64,000 nt of DNA from Metaphire vulgaris (taxonomy: Eukaryota; Annelida; Clitellata; Crassiclitellata; Megascolecidae): contig CM030845.1 of NCBI GenBank assembly GCA_018105865.1, positions 13,329,390 to 13,393,389 of the forward strand, read 5' to 3'. Both the position numbers and the translations under genes were made by a program. This document shows, in pieces, positions 10,994 to 56,216 of this stretch (position 1 is its first letter; each line of letters starts with the position of its first letter). The notes beneath the pieces were generated by a model. The model was given only the letters and a program-made list of their open reading frames with translations. It was not told the DNA's origin and searched no databases.

Positions 10994-11195
10994 ATTCTCT
11001 GCCCTAAGGCAGGCTCAATTGACTTTTACACCACCCAGGGATGAGATGAGTGAGGAGCTCTCCTTCTGCCTTCCTCACAGACAATTAGGGATGAACAATT
11101 TCTTCAAGGTCAGTCCACAGTGCCTAGGGTCACATTTGAAACCTGGTTCCCTCTGAATCCATGCCACCACTCCGCTGCACCCGTACATCATTATT
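10994..11195 (-). mobile_element. tRNA-derived SINE-like element with (ATC)n tail
   Basis: On the minus strand the sequence starts GGTGCAGCGGAGTGGTGGCA (A-box-like), has CAGGTTTCAAATGTGACC (B-box-like) some 30 bases on, and ends in ATC repeats. Such a structure fits a polymerase-III SINE; the internal promoter match is imperfect. Confidence 0.5.
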
Positions 11196-12760
11196 TGGCA
11201 TTATGTCACTATTATGCATTAAACAATTCAATCCAGATCTTTAAGGTTGAGAATGATCTTTTTTATAACAAATAATACAAGCTTGGACTTTGCTTAACTG
11301 CTAAGGAGAAGCAAAATTCAGGTTCTTAGAAAATAAAATTTTCATAGAGATCTAGACAAATCTCAATACTTAAAGAATAAATGCATATAACATACCAGTA
11401 TCTCTGAATAGAATTTGCAAACCACAATTTGATGACTAAATTTTTGTAAAGATTGTTTAATAGAAAACCTTTCTAGAATGCAGCAAGATATATGGATATA
11501 TCAAATCAATGAATCTTTTACAAGTTCCCATAATTTTTATTATAAAAGAAAATTAAACAAATCGGCCATCTATAAAAAAACCGGTCATCTACTTCAATTC
11601 ATCATCTAGAGTAGCGTTTCTCAAACCCATTCTGGTGACTGTAAACCTTTTCACGCCCCATCTTATGGCAAACCATAACTGTTAAAATTTAACAAAAAGA
11701 CTACACACCCAAATGAACAACTCTTGCAGATCCTGTCTGCCATCTTTGAAAGCTTAAGGTCTGTATACTACATTATGAGACCTGTTGATCAGAAAGTCAT
11801 GCAAAAAATTTAATTATTATCCATCAATTTAAAAAACTGAAGCATTGCAGAGTAAAAATATAATATCTTTGGTTTACTGTACAAAAGAAATTGAACAAGA
11901 CTTTACAAAATTTCAAACACATTATCTACACAATTACAAATACTCAATCTCCATTTTATAAACAAAGTTGAATTTCTATGAAATATCCAAATTGAATTAT
12001 TTAAACATATCCAATTGCAAACATATAAAGAATATAAAAAATTACTATTTTCATAAAATTATTATTCAAACATTTTAATTTAAACAGCACGACTGAACAA
12101 ATGATTATCATGCAATTTTAAATGTGTTTTGCACAAAACAAATCTCTGAAAATGCTTCATAACTTGACACTCGTTCATTATAATTATTGTCCCAAATAGA
12201 AACCCAAAATGCATGCAACAGAGTCTGAAAAGTGAAATTTGATTAGATCTAAATCATATTACAGCCAAGTCACAATTATAACACAGAGAAAGGTAATAAC
12301 TGGAAAATCAATTTAAAAGACATTAGTTACATAAATTGCTAAATAAAAATCTTTCCAGTATACAATACAGTTATGCAAACTGTTAAATTTAACTATCTTT
12401 GCAGTAATCTATTCATCATCATCATCATTGGTTTGGTTTCAATTTTGGTTAATAATGTTAGATATCTGCATTCCAAATGGTACTAAGAAAAATAATGAAG
12501 TGCCGTTTTCTATATCAGAACAATACAAAACAAAACTAGCTTTTAAACCATGTTTCATAAAAATTTTATACACAACATTATATCCAGCATCATTAATCAA
12601 AGCATCAAGAACACAGTACACAGATAAATTAAAAACCAGTTACAACATAAATTTATACCACTAAAAACTCAGTTATTTAGCATAAAATCATTACCTGCTT
12701 ACAGACACCAATTTACATTGACCATTTAAAATTAAAATAGCAATGACTTAAAGATTAATC
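11196..12760. other. No gene recognised; one decayed hAT edge
   Basis: AT-rich sequence. At 11613-11670 agcgtttctcaaacccattc resembles the ends of the hAT element at 26011-26363, without a matching right end. Confidence 0.3.
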
Positions 12761-12849
12761 ATTATATAGATGCCTCAATAGGTTTCTCTAAAAATTCCAG
12801 ATTTAAGGGCCAGACAGCTAAAAATTCCTCTTTTTTAACTGCAGTGTTA

Positions 12850-12960
12850 GTTCCAAATATATCAAGTGACAAATCAGCAAGTCTTGTTGAGTGAAGAGTG
12901 TTTGGACGATTAAGCAGGGATTTCAAGTATAGATACTGTGCATGTGCACATGTGTGTGTG
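12850..12960 (-). mobile_element. Possible LINE reverse-transcriptase C-terminal remnant
   Basis: The minus-strand translation LLNRPNTLHSTRLADLSLDI resembles the tail of CR1/L2-type LINE proteins and has similarity to the remnant at 52907-53110. Short and degenerate. Confidence 0.35.
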
Positions 12961-15388
12961 TAACTGTGTACGCTAACTGAGAACACCAGTTGAAGCAGTT
13001 GCAATGCAGTCTTCAACAAGGGATGCAGTATCGTCATCAATGTTATGACAACATGCAATACATTGAGAAGTGAGCTCAATATTTCGACATTTCAATGAAA
13101 CAAAGCAAAACTAGATAATAATTCTACTGTACACACGCACACACACACACAAATGCACACAAACACACACATGCACATGCACAGAATTTCCAAACTCCCA
13201 AGAACTGTATCACATAAAACTAGCATCACTGAATTCCAGACACATTAATGTACAATAATTGCAGGTAAGTAGGTAGTAGTAATGGCCATATAAGAATAAG
13301 CAAAAGAACACAAAGTGTCACTGGGCTCTTTAAAAACAAAACATATTTTCAGAAAGCCACATGCAACTTGAAGTCAATGTACATATTATGTATCATGAAA
13401 CTTGTATAAATAGTACAGTCATGGCACAAATTTTACCATGTGGCCACCACAAAATCATGGAAAATGAAGGATTAGCATAAGAAACATTGTTGTAATTCAC
13501 GAGCATCAGTACAGAAATGACTTACCTTCACTATTAATGCTGCACCATCTTAGATGTACCATAATATACCTAACTATGGAAATAAACGTTGGTCACAACA
13601 AAAACAGTCAGCTCAAGTATGACCTCTATCGGCCACCGTAATATGGAATTTTCTCACTAGAAAAAGGATTGGGTCACTGCAAAGAGACGTGAACCCTTAA
13701 AGTACTTAAGGTAAAAAATTTGCATGCAAAGCTGTACGCAGAAGTAACAACAGAAACAGAGGAACATTCAGCCTTTTACAACAGGAGAGAAACACCGAAA
13801 CTGATTATTCAGCTTGTACTCAAAGCATATGCAATTCTAACTAAGATTTGTATATTCTATAACTACCAATTTCAGCCCACGTGCAATGACTGTGTTAGCT
13901 GGCAATCTAATCTTACACATTGACTCTTGGGTTTACAAATAAAAAAGCAACTAAAAAAGCAACTATTCATGATTCTTCTTGACTTAATATTAAGCTACTA
14001 TTAATGACAACAACAATGACTTCTCTACAGTTAAGAAATGATTCAAGCTACAATTTCTATAGATTCATACAAAGTTGTGATCTATTTCTATATATTGATA
14101 CAATGTTGTCAAGCTAACATGCAACACTTTCAATCCATTTTGCACAGTAATCGTAATAAAAGCAGCTGCACAAAAGGTCTGAAAATGAGATAATCAGTCA
14201 GAGCAAAACTAAGACGTAAACACTGAGTCATAATTTGCATACTCTGACTCAAAAGCCATTCACTAGAAGTGTTCATGGCTGACTCAATGCAAGTCCCAAT
14301 GCATACCGGTATTCAATCCGTGCTTATTACTCCATTAGATAAGAGTTGCTCTGTTATCACTGACACTAAAGTCAAAGTGGTCACAAGTTCTGTTTACTGA
14401 TCAACTGGATCAACTTCAGAAATAATAAGAGCATCATCATCAGCAGCAGCAGCAGCATACACTTATTTCATGATCGTCTATGACCAGTGAATTTGACTGT
14501 CTTGACAAATTCGTTTCAGTGAAACTTTCTTCCATTATCAAGTCTCTCCAGACTCTCACTGGCATTATACCAGCACAGCCCTAAATATCATTTTCATCCT
14601 GTGAAAATTTCAAATGAAACAAAACAAATTCTGACCAGAGATATCATCAATGCCATCACAATTGATGCCAAAAGTATTAAAAAATTACCGTCACTTAAAA
14701 TCCAAATAAACCAAAATCTGCAAAAACTCACAGAACGACAATTCTCTGACAACCTTAGTCAATGCGATTGCAGATAATAATACTATTTACAATACTGCAG
14801 ATGTCAAAACCTTGTCATTAATCAGAAGCAAAATGGAGACATAATAAGGTTGATGCACCCCATGAGAAAGCAAATCAATCCTTTAACATCTACAGAGACA
14901 CCAAAAGTATAAGAAACAGAAATAACAACGAAAAGGTCGAGAGACAACTGTGTACAACTACAAGCTGAAATTCTTCACCGGGATAATTAGATATTTAAAA
15001 CTGTGCAAAACCATGTTCATGATAAATGTCTAAAATTGCACAACTTAAAATAATAGAATGTTTGCTCCATAATACAGCAAAATGTTGCATAACTAATACT
15101 ATAAGCAATATTTTTATTACAACCAGCTCTTTTCTGATGGCATATAAATTACACAATCAAATGCGCAATTACTAAACCATAAACAGCATTTATTAGCAAC
15201 AACAGCAAAGTGAAATCTATCAAATGTGCTTTGATTATAAATGCAGATCCTCACAAGATAAAACATGAACTTTGAATTTTCCACTATCTAACAATTTTCA
15301 CATGTGACATTAATTTTTTTACATAAACAAGAACTTTGCTTACATAAGCACTCCTTAGTCTAAAAACATGCTAAGAAATAAAAATGCA

Positions 15389-15390
<2 letters not shown>
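12961..15390. other. No gene recognised
   Basis: AT-rich intergenic sequence with a short CA repeat (13133-13152). No supported ORF, RNA gene or transposon boundary. Confidence 0.35.

Positions 15391-15458
<68 letters not shown>
15391..15458. repeat. (TTA)n microsatellite
   Basis: Perfect TTA trinucleotide run of about 68 bp. Confidence 0.97.
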
Positions 15459-15460
<2 letters not shown>

Positions 15461-15679
15461 AGTGCAATTTGGTGAAATTACATTAGCAAGATGTACATCA
15501 AATAGCCTATACATTTTATAGCATCAGGCTGAAGAAAATAACACAAGGTTGCTATTTTGTTTAGAAGTGAAGGTTTTTAGCTACATGTATTTTTGCTCTT
15601 CATTTTCATGTCTGTACTGAATGTTTAAAATTAATCTTAGTTGATTTATTTACAGCAAATTAACATATTAACATACACA

Positions 15680-15739
15680 TTAACATATAATACATATTTT
15701 TATTACAAATACTATTATTATAATATTTTTTATTACTGC

Positions 15740-15815
<76 letters not shown>

Positions 15816-15917
15816 CAGACACACGCACATGCACACCATAGGCACCAATATCAAGTGCAATAACATATGCATATTTTTTATTAAGAATACTATTATTATC
15901 ATTATTTTTATTACTGC

Positions 15918-15980
<63 letters not shown>

Positions 15981-15985
15981 AAGTA
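15680..15985. repeat. Duplicated (TAG)n microsatellite blocks
   Basis: Two TAG runs (15740-15815 and 15918-15980) are each preceded by a similar segment (tttttattacaaatactatt near 15700 and tttttattaagaatactatt near 15876). The whole unit of roughly 180 bp, not just the microsatellite, appears to be duplicated in tandem. Confidence 0.8.
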
Positions 15986-16028
15986 GAAACAGCAGCAATA
16001 GTAACAGTTAGAAATATATTTTTAGATA

Positions 16029-16752
16029 TTTATTTCAAACTGAAACAGTCATCAAAAATCGGTCTGTGGTAACAAATACAGTTTACAGTTACATTATGCT
16101 GCAGAAGTCAACTTCTGTTACAGACAGACAAACATGAAAAAACTGCAGTGGTACATAAAGTAAAAAAGAATTTCATGGAATTTCATCTACTACACATGTG
16201 TCGTCGTGTCTTCAATAGTCACAATATTCCTTTATCTGCAGCATTAATAGCAGTTTGCATTTGACCACCCTACTTTGCTTTACGGTCAAATGCACGATGG
16301 AAACACAAAGACTACATAAATATATTTTTAAAATTCAACAGAGATGATCGGCCAAATTACAACTGATTCCATCAAATTAACACAGATCATGTGACATGTG
16401 TCACATGTTTTCTTACCCTTCAAGTGATGCACAAAAAAATTACATGCGAAGCACTTTGAACAAATGCCTTCTATGAATGACCCGTCTTCTATGCAAGCAA
16501 TGACTATGCTATAAAAGCTTAATGCCAACATGTGGTACCTGGCAAGAATAAAAAGTTAAAACTACCACTTGGACAAATTCTAAAAATTAATACTACACTT
16601 AAACCATTGATTCCACAGATTTCAATTGCATTTGCTACAGTTCTTCCTTCTTTGTTCATACAAATATGAACAACAAACACCACGATTCGATCTCTAAAAG
16701 TGGTGACAACGATGTTGCATAAAAGGTTTCACGTCACCAATGTCTTCTGCAC
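16029..16752 (-). other. Presumed 3' UTR of the TNRC18/BAHCC1-like gene
   Basis: Runs from the stop codon at 16753 to the first minus-strand AATAAA I noticed, at 16029-16034. No coding frame continues. The polyadenylation signal is a candidate only; the true 3' end could lie further left. Confidence 0.35.
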
Positions 16753-48832
<32,080 letters not shown>

Positions 48833-49009
48833 CTGTAAGCAGAAAAAGATCAGGCTTAGTATTTAGACACAATATCTCTTGATAATGAAATAAAAGGCTA
48901 AAATCTAATAATTAATTTACAACCAAATCTGATAGTCAGCTCCTTAAAAGTATGTAGACTATTGACTCACAACTTTAAAGCACAATAGTTTCTTGGCATA
49001 TTCTTCTTC
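48833..49009 (-). other. Intron upstream of the first exon seen
   Basis: Begins with a polypyrimidine-rich acceptor. The exon carrying the initiation codon was not found. It must end after one base of a codon, and no candidate in the window was convincing. Confidence 0.5.
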
Positions 49010-49345
49010 TTCTTCAGGCGTCGCGTATTTCTACAGTGACGACTATGGACTTCCATTTCTCTCTGTTGTGAGTTGCTTGTATGAGTTCTAATTCTGTGGT
49101 TGACCCTTTACATCAGTCAGTAAACTACTGATATACGTCATTCTTTGTCTTCCTCTTGATCTTTTGCCTTCAACTTTTCTAGTAGTTACCAGGTTTTCTA
49201 TACCTTTCTTCCTCATTATCTGTCCAAAAATATTGAAGTTGTCTTTTACGTATTGTACAGTAGATAGCAATTTTCTTTGTGTACCTGCCATTTTGAGTAC
49301 TAATTCATTCGTTTTCTTTTCAGTCCAAGTTATTTTCAACATTTT
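49010..49345 (-). mobile_element. LINE C-terminal remnant with (AAG)n tail
   Basis: The frame MLKITWTEKKTNELVLKMAG, then YVKDNFNIFGQIMRKKGIEN and VEGKRSRGRQRMTYISSLLT follows the LKISWxERxTNExVLxKI / GHIxR / GKRxRGRPRxTWL pattern of LINE protein tails. It ends gacgcctgaagaagaagaag. Confidence 0.8.
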
Positions 49346-49878
49346 TCTTAAGAACTTGGTGTATTATAAAAGGTTTATTGATGTCAATCAGTAATAATAC
49401 TGATTTCCAGTTAGGCACTTTCTGGCTGTCTTGCACGTTGCCTTGGATTATCCCTGTTCTTGGCAGCTTTACCGATGTCTTACACTTGTATTTTGCAACA
49501 ATCTGTGACCTATTCATCATTTCTGAAGAGTTGGTGCCATTCCTTCAGCTATCTAAGCGCCGATCAGAACATTTTCGGTCATTTTTGCTGAGGGTCTGTC
49601 TGGTGCACCATTTTGTCTCATTTGGCCGATGTGGTTTAGTCAGATACAATACTTTTATGGGGCAGAATGTCAGTACATTCAAATGGCTGTCACTCCAATC
49701 TTAGCGTGGACTCTTGTTGGGTCTGCTGAATTCGGCAACAGATCAATTCTCTCCAAAGGAATATATGCTCATCTTCTAAACCCTCCCTCAAATGTGATAT
49801 TACACTAGTATGACTATAATGTTCAGAGGACAGAGGTTAATAAGTGCTTTCAGTCCTTTTCTAACTCATTCAAATTCT

Positions 49879-50176
49879 GGTAATCATGGGTGGCCGCTAC
49901 TCCCATGTGAACAGAAAGTAATCTGAAAGTAGTCCGTTCGTACAGAAAAAGTTCCAGAGCTGACGACTGCTCCATAGAGATCTTGATAGGCGTATTTTTT
50001 ACTTTTTCACGATATAAGGTAATGAGAATTTAAGATAACATAGGAAAGAAATGGATAAAATATAAAATTTAAATCTATATGTGCTACGATGCATGGACTG
50101 GTACTTCGGTATGTTCGGTTAGAGTGCAGATTTCTACTTCCTGTTTACACGGGAGTAGCGACCACCCATGATTACC
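49879..50176. mobile_element. Miniature element with about 40-bp inverted ends, 298 bp
   Basis: The left arm GGTAATCATGGGTGGCCGCT, continuing actcccatgtgaacag, is mirrored by ctgtttacacgggagtagcg, then ACCACCCATGATTACC. The flanks caaattct (49871-49878) and ccaattct (50177-50184) agree at 7 of 8 bases, as for an 8-bp duplication. Non-coding. Confidence 0.82.
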
Positions 50177-50538
50177 CCAATTCTAATCATTCAGATGGAA
50201 TCTAACAAACAATCCAATTCATAGAAGCATAAATATTTCAACAGGAAGAAAAACATGAAATTGGTGAAGTTTAATAGTAAACAAGACAACCTAAGAAGAA
50301 TGAATTTATTGCAGCAAAAGGCTTATCACAGTGCATTCAAATATTCCAGACAGCATCAGTACTGTCAACCATGATTTCCTGAAGGGTGTAAAGGAGACTC
50401 GGTTGCAATCGATCATTCATCCACTTACTGGAAGCTCTTCTGAGTCCAACCACTGAGTGCACATAGCACATAGATACTGTCTCTCCCACGTCCACTCATT
50501 GGTCAACAGACAAATGTCTGGCTATGGTCCATCTACAG

Positions 50539-51889
50539 CAGGGGTGCACAACCCGTGGCCTGCGGGCCAGATCCGGCCCGCCAAAGGGTTTTATCTGGCC
50601 TGTGGGACAATTTTGAACAACACAAGAAACACGCCTGCCACTAAAATTCCGCCCCCGAAAATGTGGTTCATAATCATTTTTCTAATGCACTACAATCCAC
50701 AGACTATTAATATCCATTGGGCTACTAAAAATTATGGGATTTATAACAACCGGACATGTAGGTAATGGTAGGTGGGTGATAATAAATGCCTTAAAATGTT
50801 CTTTGAACACGTGCTTCTCTTGAAATTATAATATTTAATTCTACAATTACTGAAGGTATCTAAACTCACAGTAAAAAAGCACAAAGTAGACTTCAATAAA
50901 TGACAGTTTAATGATAAATGGAAACAAAAGTATTTCACGGACTTGGTTAACAGTAAATTAATGTGTTTGATTTGCAGTGAATAGGTCAGTGTCAATAAAG
51001 AATGCAACATAGGCGCCATTATGAAACAAATCATACCAATACTCTTAATGACTTGTAAGGTGAGTTGAGAATATAAAAATTGAGCAGTTAGAAAAGACTC
51101 TGTCGGTCTAGCAAAGTTTTTTTCACCAAGAAGGCTCATGAATCCAAGTGTTTCACACGGGCCAACTACAATGTGGTCCAGATAATTGTCAAGTATTCAA
51201 GGCCTTTTTCAGATGGGAACTTTGTGAATGTCTCTTAAACATCTGTACAGAAATATGTCCAGAAAAGTCAACATTTTCAGCAAAGTTCCGATATCAGTGT
51301 TAGTGAATCCATATTTTGTGTGAGCAAACTCTCGATCATGAGCCTGAATAAGACTAATTTGCGATCAGGTTTAACTTCCACTTTAAAGGTTGCAACAACT
51401 GAACTAGAGCCAGACACTAAAAAAGTCATTAAAGGCATTCAGTTGCAGCAATCACGTTAGATTAGAATGATTAGATCGTTAGATTGATTCGCATTTTTGC
51501 AAACTGTGCAATAATACCTTGATAAGAAAATAAGTAAAATACTGGTTTTCATTTTATTTTTACTCACTTTGACACAGCAGTATGAGTATTATTATTATTA
51601 TTATTATTAGCTAGGCGATTTCTATAGCGCAATAAGCATGGCAAAAGTGGCCAAAGACAAGAGCGCTTTACAAAACTACGAATATCCGATGGTGAATAAG
51701 TAAGTCTTATGATTACGTAGAAAAATTCCAAGAGAGTCAGAGTCAGAGTACCGGTAGTTCAATTACACATATATTATCATATTTTTAGGTTACTAAATAT
51801 TATAAAACATGCATTGTTGTTTGTTCGGCCCACAAGCTATTTGAGAACATTGAATTTGGCCCTTGGCCTCAAAAGGTTGTGCACCCCTG
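50539..51889 (+). mobile_element. hAT transposon, internally deleted, with decayed transposase remnants
   Basis: Ends CAGGGGTGCACAACC and GGTTGTGCACCCCTG are perfect inverted repeats. Flanks atctacag (50531-50538) and ctctacag (51890-51897) differ at one base. Plus-strand fragments read CLICSE and VSVNKECNI near 50960-51000 (BED-finger region), KAHESKCFTRANYNVVQIIV with KYSRPFSDGNFVNVS near 51130-51230, and LRSGLTSTLKVATTELEPDT near 51360-51420 (C-terminal end). This is the pattern of hAT/Charlie-type transposases related to GTF2IRD2/ZBED proteins. The catalytic centre is deleted, and stops and frameshifts are frequent. A LINE tail (51588-51690) is nested inside. Confidence 0.88.
51588..51690 (-). 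mobile_element. LINE 3' tail nested in the hAT element
   Basis: ATT repeats (51588-51609), then ggcgatttctatagcgcaat, and aagagcgctttacaaaa: same tail form as at 42886 and 44729. It lies wholly inside the hAT transposon, so it is the younger insertion. Confidence 0.6.
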
Positions 51890-51897
51890 CTCTACAG

Positions 51898-52890
51898 AGT
51901 CTGGTATACAAGAGGATTTTAAGCCTGGGTCTATGGCCATTCATTCTGTTCACAGAATGGTCAATTGACCAAAGCAAAATTCCTAGAAATGCTTTTTAAC
52001 AACCGTGATATCATACCAATACCAATCCAAGAAAAAAAATCACAACAACACTACTTCTAATGCCATCTTCAACTTGTCCAAAAACCACAATTTTTGTATC
52101 CAAACAAATTGAATCCATCGATATAAAAAGAATCGATTGACCAAACTAATCAGTGGCACTGCAGTCCAAAGCCTTTCTGTGTGAGAAATTCCTGTAATGA
52201 TTGCATTGCCTTCTTTTCACAATTATACCTTAAACTGTTGGATATCGGCCAAATACTGCTGCTACTGCTACCTATTCAACAAAAGGTACTGAAATGCATG
52301 ATGAAGATCTATGGCTGTTTTATAAGCTGTATGCTTCAAGCAGATAGAGTGATGTTTAGATACATTCATTTTCTGTCGATTCCACATCATGAATAAACAC
52401 ATACAGGTATATCAATACATAACCACAAAAACAAAAGCCAAAGAAAAATGGAAAACACAGATCATAACAAAACATCATTTCCAACAAACAAACAATAGAA
52501 TACATCTAGCTGTCTGCAACATTCAGTCAATACTCAATAGCCATTGACAAGCTAAAAATTGTCTCAAAATATAATGAGGTATAAATGTACTTTTCCAAAC
52601 AGCCAGAGCAAATATATATATAAAATATTACAAATTCTGGGGCATTAAATTAGCTATTAATTAGCTGGTCAAAGTTCTACACAGTTTAATTAGTATTTCA
52701 ATACACATAGCAGACAATATTACCAAACAGCCAAAGATTAAAAATCACATATTACCGGTACATCACATTATTCCAAATTCACCCACAAAAGACACATCAG
52801 CATCAGAGACGTCAATTAACTCTTTTGAGGCGTAATCTTTTCAATGCTATGATGCTGACGATGACATCCACCTCAAAGGAGTTAAAGTGG
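51898..52890. other. No gene recognised
   Basis: AT-rich sequence with no supported ORF or RNA gene. Confidence 0.35.
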
Positions 52891-52906
52891 TTAACAGTGA
52901 GAAATA

Positions 52907-53110
52907 CTAAGGAAGATAAGCCATAAAATCTATATTTCTTGCCTTTGTGAAAATACTAAGTTTATCAGAAGATTTTACAAACAAAGGAAGAGAGTTCCAG
53001 ATTTGTGGGGTTGCAACAGAAGACGCTCTCATAGATAATGCAACTAATAAATCAGCAAATCTTGTTGTTGAGAATGTTTTCAGTGGTTTAGCATGGATTT
53101 CAAAAACCAA
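52907..53110 (-). mobile_element. LINE reverse-transcriptase C-terminal remnant
   Basis: The minus frame FSTTRFADLLVALSMRASSV, then ATPQIWNSLPLFVKSSDKLS resembles the terminal (APxLWNSLPxxLRSSxSLSxFK) segment of CR1/L2-type LINE proteins. Confidence 0.65.
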
Positions 53111-53526
53111 GCATGGCCCGTCTCTAATGCTTTAGAAATTACTAGGCTGCTTTTTAATTTGATTCTCAGTTTAGCAGGTGATCAGCATATTATACTTTTA
53201 GGTTTAATATGACCAAGCCCGGGAGTTTCAGTGATGACTCTAGCAAGAAAGTTCTGGATCCTCTGAAATTATGCACTTTGCAAAAACAATAACAATAACA
53301 GAGAACATTGGTAATAAAAACATTGTCAGGAGGGATATTTAGGTAAGCTTAGATACAAACACCGGAATTTTTCAAACAAGTCTACTTTGCAAATGAGCAG
53401 TTTAGCATATACTTGATTATAGAACAGCATTAATCATATTTACCAAAAATTACAGAAAGGTTCAGATAGATTGGTTCTGAGAAACTAAAGTGCTATAAAA
53501 ATCTACAGAATTTATGCCTGCTGTAA

Positions 53527-53751
53527 TTGTTAATCAATCATGCTTTGTCAAGTGGAGACTCATCTTCCGCCGCTGAACAGCAAGACTTAGAAACTACCAC
53601 CGACCGACCGCTTCCTAAATTTAAGTGCAATTATTTTGCAGATGATTTCTATAAAATCAATCAAAAGGAAAAAGAAGAACTGCTAATCATCACTCATTAT
53701 GCAGTCTCATGGGAGCAGCTTAGGGAAATTGCCTTGATCACCAAAATATGA
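53527..53751 (+). other. Unassigned short ORF, 74 codons
   Basis: It contains LPKFKCNYFADDFYKINQKE, then KEELLIITHYAVSWEQLREI. I do not recognise it. Composition is less biased than most shadow ORFs, but no splice or promoter evidence supports it. Confidence 0.15.
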
Positions 53752-54148
53752 AACCATGTTATTATTTATTAAATATCGGTAGCAGTGAGAGCAGGTAATG
53801 TTGGTGTGATGGCACTGTGAGAAAGTTCTATACTTTTAGTTATTCAGTATTTAGCTCTGAAAAATATTTCTGTTGTTCTTTTCTTTATATACTTAGTTCT
53901 CATTTAGATTTACAGCATAATCTCATTTTAACAACAGTAGTAAGTCAGAAAAAATTAAGCAACTATATCCAAACATATAAACATACTGAAGACACAGAAT
54001 TTAGACTATTACTAATTACATAAACACATAGATCTATAGCCACAATCACTCTGATCCCATAATCACAACTATCCCATAATCACACAGACCTTACAATCAT
54101 TAATTTTGGATCCCATAATCATTTGGATCCAATAATTGCTCTGATCCC

Positions 54149-54150
<2 letters not shown>

Positions 54151-54198
<48 letters not shown>

Positions 54199-54199
54199 T
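54151..54199. repeat. (TAA)n microsatellite
   Basis: Perfect AAT/TAA run. The preceding 54050-54150 contains four to five degenerate copies of gatcccataatca. Confidence 0.93.
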
Positions 54200-55127
54200 G
54201 ATGCCATAATCACACTGATGTGATCATAAGTACTTACTGTCCATCACAGTAATTCTGTCTTCATCAACTGTTTATTAACAGCACAGTTTGTACCATTTAT
54301 ACATTATACATGTATATACCATTGTATTGTGTGTTTTGACTATGATTAAACTGTGCATAAGTACAGAATGCCTCATCTGTCTTTGCCCATAACTTCTGAT
54401 TGTCCAACTTTCACATCATTCACATCTGATGACAAGACAATTCATCAATGTCATATAATTTTACGCCAATAATCTGTAACTCTTGAGGTTATACAGTCCA
54501 GCATTAAAAAACAGATATGAGACAAAAATTGCTATGACAAAGTATATCTGCCAAAAGAAAAAGTTACACTGCAATCGTCAAAATAACATGCTAGTGCAAT
54601 GTTGCAGTGCAGTATATATAAGTTATGAGGACGAAACTGGAAGCCAATCATGTGACTATTCAAAGCAACAAATTAGTGTGTACATTTCCACATTTTCTTT
54701 TAGTACCTTATTGCAGCCAAGTATTACTTCAATAGATCGAATAATGATAGCAATATCAAGGAACCACCAATCTTTTACTACAGAGGCACAGTGGCAAAAT
54801 TGAGAGCATTAACAAACCTACTACTCTTCACGGCTGACTAAAGATGTACGCTAGTTTAGCTCAAAAAATACCCGATCACAATGAAAACGACAGTAAGTAA
54901 TTCATCGGTGATGGCTTTAAACTGGTTCTAATTGCGCTATATCAATAATTTCTTTGCACCAACATTCCAACATCACCATTTGTTGTCGAGAGTTTCAGTA
55001 CAATCATAATTTTGTCAAATTTTTATGCAACAAATCGCAACGATTCTCTTGCAGTCAGCATCCTAGATTAGTTTCTGTGAGGTGCAGTAGTTTTCGATTT
55101 ACAAAGTCTTACGATGATGTAATCTAT

Positions 55128-55366
55128 GTTACTACTCAAGGCGAATTCACCAGTTGTGGGCAAAAATTGAGCTTTTTCTATCTCTCCTACATACATGTTT
55201 GGTGGCAAATTTTTATCAGGTTGTGATTGGTCACTGCTATCTGTTTGAAAAAACTTGACCAATAATTGTCTTTTTCCACAGAAGTCATTTATGCAAATTA
55301 CACCAACATAAAAAGTTCTCATAGAGTGATGGGTTGTGCCAATAGGAGGCACTTTAGTCACTGCAT
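55128..55366 (-). other. Unassigned exon-like ORF segment
   Basis: The minus frame is bounded by an acceptor (tgcccatcccag|GTCAAAG) and a strong donor (ACATCATC|GTAAGA). It encodes RTFYVGVICINDFCGKRQLL, then VKFFQTDSSDQSQPDKNLPP and EKAQFLPTTGEFALSSNIDY. It might be a real exon or the C-terminal part of a transposon protein; I cannot assign it. Phase is compatible with the TNRC18/BAHCC1-like chain only if other exons intervene. Confidence 0.25.
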
Positions 55367-56128
55367 GAACTTTGACCTGGGATGGGCATATGCCTGTGTC
55401 AGCCAGCATGGAAATGGAAAGTGAAATCAGTCCCAGTTTTCATGGTAACAGCATTCATATTATTTGTTATTTGTAACTTTGCAATGTGCTTACGCAGTTC
55501 ATTTGAACAAGTTACCACATTAATCAGTACGTTAATAATAATAATAATAATAATAATCCATAATTTCTCATCACTGCATTTAAAATCAGTTTGGTAGAGA
55601 AACAGTCACTTCATAGAGCAGGTCATTATAACAATAATAATTAACTGTACTGTTGATCAATTAACCTGGTACCCCAGACATACCTGTCTCCACTAATCAA
55701 TCTAATTCATTCACACTCAGACAACATAGTATGTGGTTGCCTTTAAGTGTGCCTGCCTGTGCAGGCAAAGAGTTCACAACTCACATATGGTTACATTCTG
55801 CAATCTTGTGTCCAATACACTGGAATGAGAAGCTTTCCTGGGGCAATTGAAATGCCTTGCAGGGAGACTAAATTTGGCCTCACCAGGGTTTGGATCAATG
55901 ATTTAAACTAGGGCTGAGCCGAATATAATACCCACAGCCAAATAGTGTCATGAATAGTCTACTCCTATTTGTCCATGCCATAAATGTAAAGTAATTGCAT
56001 AGTGTAGTGATTAAGCAATTCTCTCTGAACGACTACAGAAGGAAGATTATTACGAACAAGAACATTTATAAACGCGTGCAGCAAATGTGCTAATGTCAGT
56101 CAGTGTTGGCTATTAAACAAGATAGTCT

Positions 56129-56130
<2 letters not shown>

Positions 56131-56216
<86 letters not shown>

